A stretch of 64,000 nucleotides of DNA from Fibrobacter sp. Its GTDB lineage: Bacteria; Fibrobacterota; Fibrobacteria; Fibrobacterales; Fibrobacteraceae. The translations under genes were made by a program, and so were the position numbers. Where the stretch lies: assembly GCA_017649565.1 (NCBI GenBank), contig JAGCGO010000066.1, forward strand, positions 52,756-116,755, read 5' to 3'. Below are positions 63,801 through 64,000 of this stretch, piece after piece. Numbering within the stretch: the first letter of the stretch is position 1; every line of letters starts with the position of its first letter. The notes beneath the pieces are model-generated. The model was not told the origin of the DNA. It did no database searches and saw only the letters and a program-made list of their open reading frames with translations.

Positions 63801-64000
63801 TTCTGTCAAGGCCAAGTCCAGCAGCTCCGCCAAGGCTAAGTCCAGCAGCTCCGCCAAGGCCAAGTCCAGCTCCAGCAAGGGCGGCAAGAATGCTCTGCCG
63901 GCCTATGCCCAGGCTCCTCTGTTCTCGCTCACGGTCATGGGCCGCAGCGTGCAGATTGCCGGTGCTACGGTGGGCAGCGCCTACAGCGTGCTTGACATGC
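60841..64000 (+). CDS. Very large secreted surface protein, partial (at least 1053 aa)
   Basis: It starts MKSYLKVVVPLALILGVGMA (signal peptide, cut near ANA) with AAGGAG upstream, and stays open to the right edge. The body repeats domains of a type found in bacterial surface proteins (GYAVKTVTCEYETKENGVET; GHPLKSLTCKIDGKTSTNCM; GYYLDTIVCKYDDG), each with a Cys and a treble-like beta pattern. Residues encoded at about 63660-63880 are a Ser/Ala/Lys/Val linker. The final visible part (FSLTVMGRSVQIAGATVGSA, then YSVLDM) resembles Fibrobacter C-terminal sorting domains of type IX-like secretion. An adhesion or carbohydrate-related role is possible. Confidence 0.85.
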   Translation, partial: MKSYLKVVVPLALILGVGMANAAKEHFVKPVVKSVTIEDGTLYPLAPKKGASVAFDNGDVSYEVCRGAVCADSADFFDTVTYVWQRLDINDSTWKKYALSSATKTFIPGEYRLVAEYKRQKWITTARMTNLEIRTIQQEWKDDFDNHAVTSVSVNGITFNSVSNCISGIDRPTDMGTSVVLPYWSCRFASPSITVGKAKPIVLKPICSDGTDKCGVEYSGPAQSFAGDTVKFIAKNTNQDYGWGSVPQCKGILMNTGLEYDICDPENMNDTTKLLVALFSGAYGAEFGVEGFMYYINAMNATLVPVNSTSRNDIGEALLTYMFLAEVSMASEYSVERFLGGEIPYLYTDTTEFADTIYYPLTLRDIDINYVETNHGTISGPAKAHDGEYLILSIVPEDGYDVKELYSRGMDSSNVMKTNYMPPEMGDLMPDGSRYAMFVAQKGFEQNVYVEFHKVGQEVTMIKPTNGTYSVTSRGKEHDVSERSFLTNAAGSTISIKPTPDAGYAVKTVTCEYETKENGVETMALSKNATSGLYNCAIPDTSALSEDILNRTKQIMVKVEFAKVNDIKLDVTGLGTLIVYAYGKYNPETGFGSYCSNVVSADTTSTEGKICTALEGDSIVISVEASEGHPLKSLTCKIDGKTSTNCMSSKGFKMLDKDVDIKATFKATDYTLTKLGTYVDDFELYVGRVSRTPVTQAHEFDTIYVRPLDGKHLIWPHIDYPEMFELDTATGVDVVYFIMPASDVSVSVSAGEYKSTGKVSFNVEGKGTPMGKFTYLGGFTETIDLSRIPFRRLEGNVKYNFMESVADKGYYLDTIVCKYDDGTAMEVDEASFFTGADSSKDASCTIKFAPDSFAIAATADDNGVLQNVPKKGHTDEEITFKAAPLTGYEVDFVKAYYMDQDASNTEVAVLLDLTSSYDKKKNVYTYKFTMPARDVAIEAAFKEITSSSSSAKSSSSSVKSSSSKAKSSSSSVKAKSSSSSAKAKSSSSVKAKSSSSAKAKSSSSAKAKSSSSKGGKNALPAYAQAPLFSLTVMGRSVQIAGATVGSAYSVLDM
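63661..63885 (+). repeat. Low-complexity Ser-rich linker coding repeat
   Basis: Repeated AAGTCCAGCAGCAGCTC-type units encode SSSSAKSSSS/KAKSSSS runs. Such linkers are typical of Fibrobacter secreted enzymes. Confidence 0.9.

Overview
The window reads as a Fibrobacter chromosome (F. succinogenes or a close relative). It carries a FISUMP-domain lipoprotein, which is the Fibrobacter succinogenes major paralogous domain. It also has tandem lipoprotein GH45 endoglucanases with Ser-rich linkers, and a very large secreted protein with Ser/Ala/Lys linkers ending in what looks like a type IX secretion-like sorting domain. The assignment rests on protein families recognised by eye; no database search was run.

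Region 1 (1-27.7 kb) is mostly housekeeping and envelope genes. The first 4.5 kb holds four 16-bp parS-like sites plus one degenerate copy. They are interleaved with small secreted proteins, a VOC protein, an acyl-ACP thioesterase, a macro-domain protein and a PNPOx-fold protein, so this stretch is probably a ParB-loading, origin-proximal centromere. Next come a patatin phospholipase, secA, tmk, a membrane acyltransferase, a minimal nucleotidyltransferase, an LpoA-like TPR/periplasmic-binding protein, a secreted TPR protein, a NYN-domain protein, a BtuF-like lipoprotein, a cNMP-binding/DUF4388-like regulator, purM, the GH45 pair, a metallophosphoesterase and murJ.

Region 2 (27.7-51.7 kb) is an accessory island carrying a complete extracellular contractile injection system (eCIS; Afp/PVC/MAC-like). 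Using PVC numbering, the order is cap (16), an unknown protein, sheath, two tubes, a DUF5908-like micro-gene (6), LysM (7), VgrG-like spike (8), PAAR (10), gp25 (9), baseplate (11), a fibre/adhesin-like protein, baseplate (12), tape measure (14) and AAA+ ATPase (15). Almost all genes touch or overlap, so this is probably one operon. It ends with an unusual signal-peptide-bearing, GH18-like protein that has C-terminal membrane helices. Behind it is a cargo bank: a 73-aa leader-only gene between 48-bp direct repeats, then three proteins sharing a near-identical N-terminal leader and DUF4157 core (HEAWH at residues 111-115 in all three) but with unrelated AT-rich C-termini. The first C-terminus shows a plausible Cys/His/Asp cysteine-protease triad. 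An XRE regulator and an hsdM fragment with an in-frame stop close the island. No capsid, terminase, integrase or T6SS membrane-complex gene is present, which argues against a prophage or a canonical T6SS.

Region 3 (51.7-64 kb) returns to core genes: thiC, a BatD/DUF4381-like protein, a Gfo/Idh/MocA oxidoreductase fused to a TolB-like propeller, a LemA-M48 protease pair, the FISUMP lipoprotein behind a consensus sigma-70 promoter, and the large surface protein that runs off the end. Low-complexity intergenic repeats (GAGACGAG and CCTCGA families) are scattered across the core DNA, and one copy sits in frame inside a gene.
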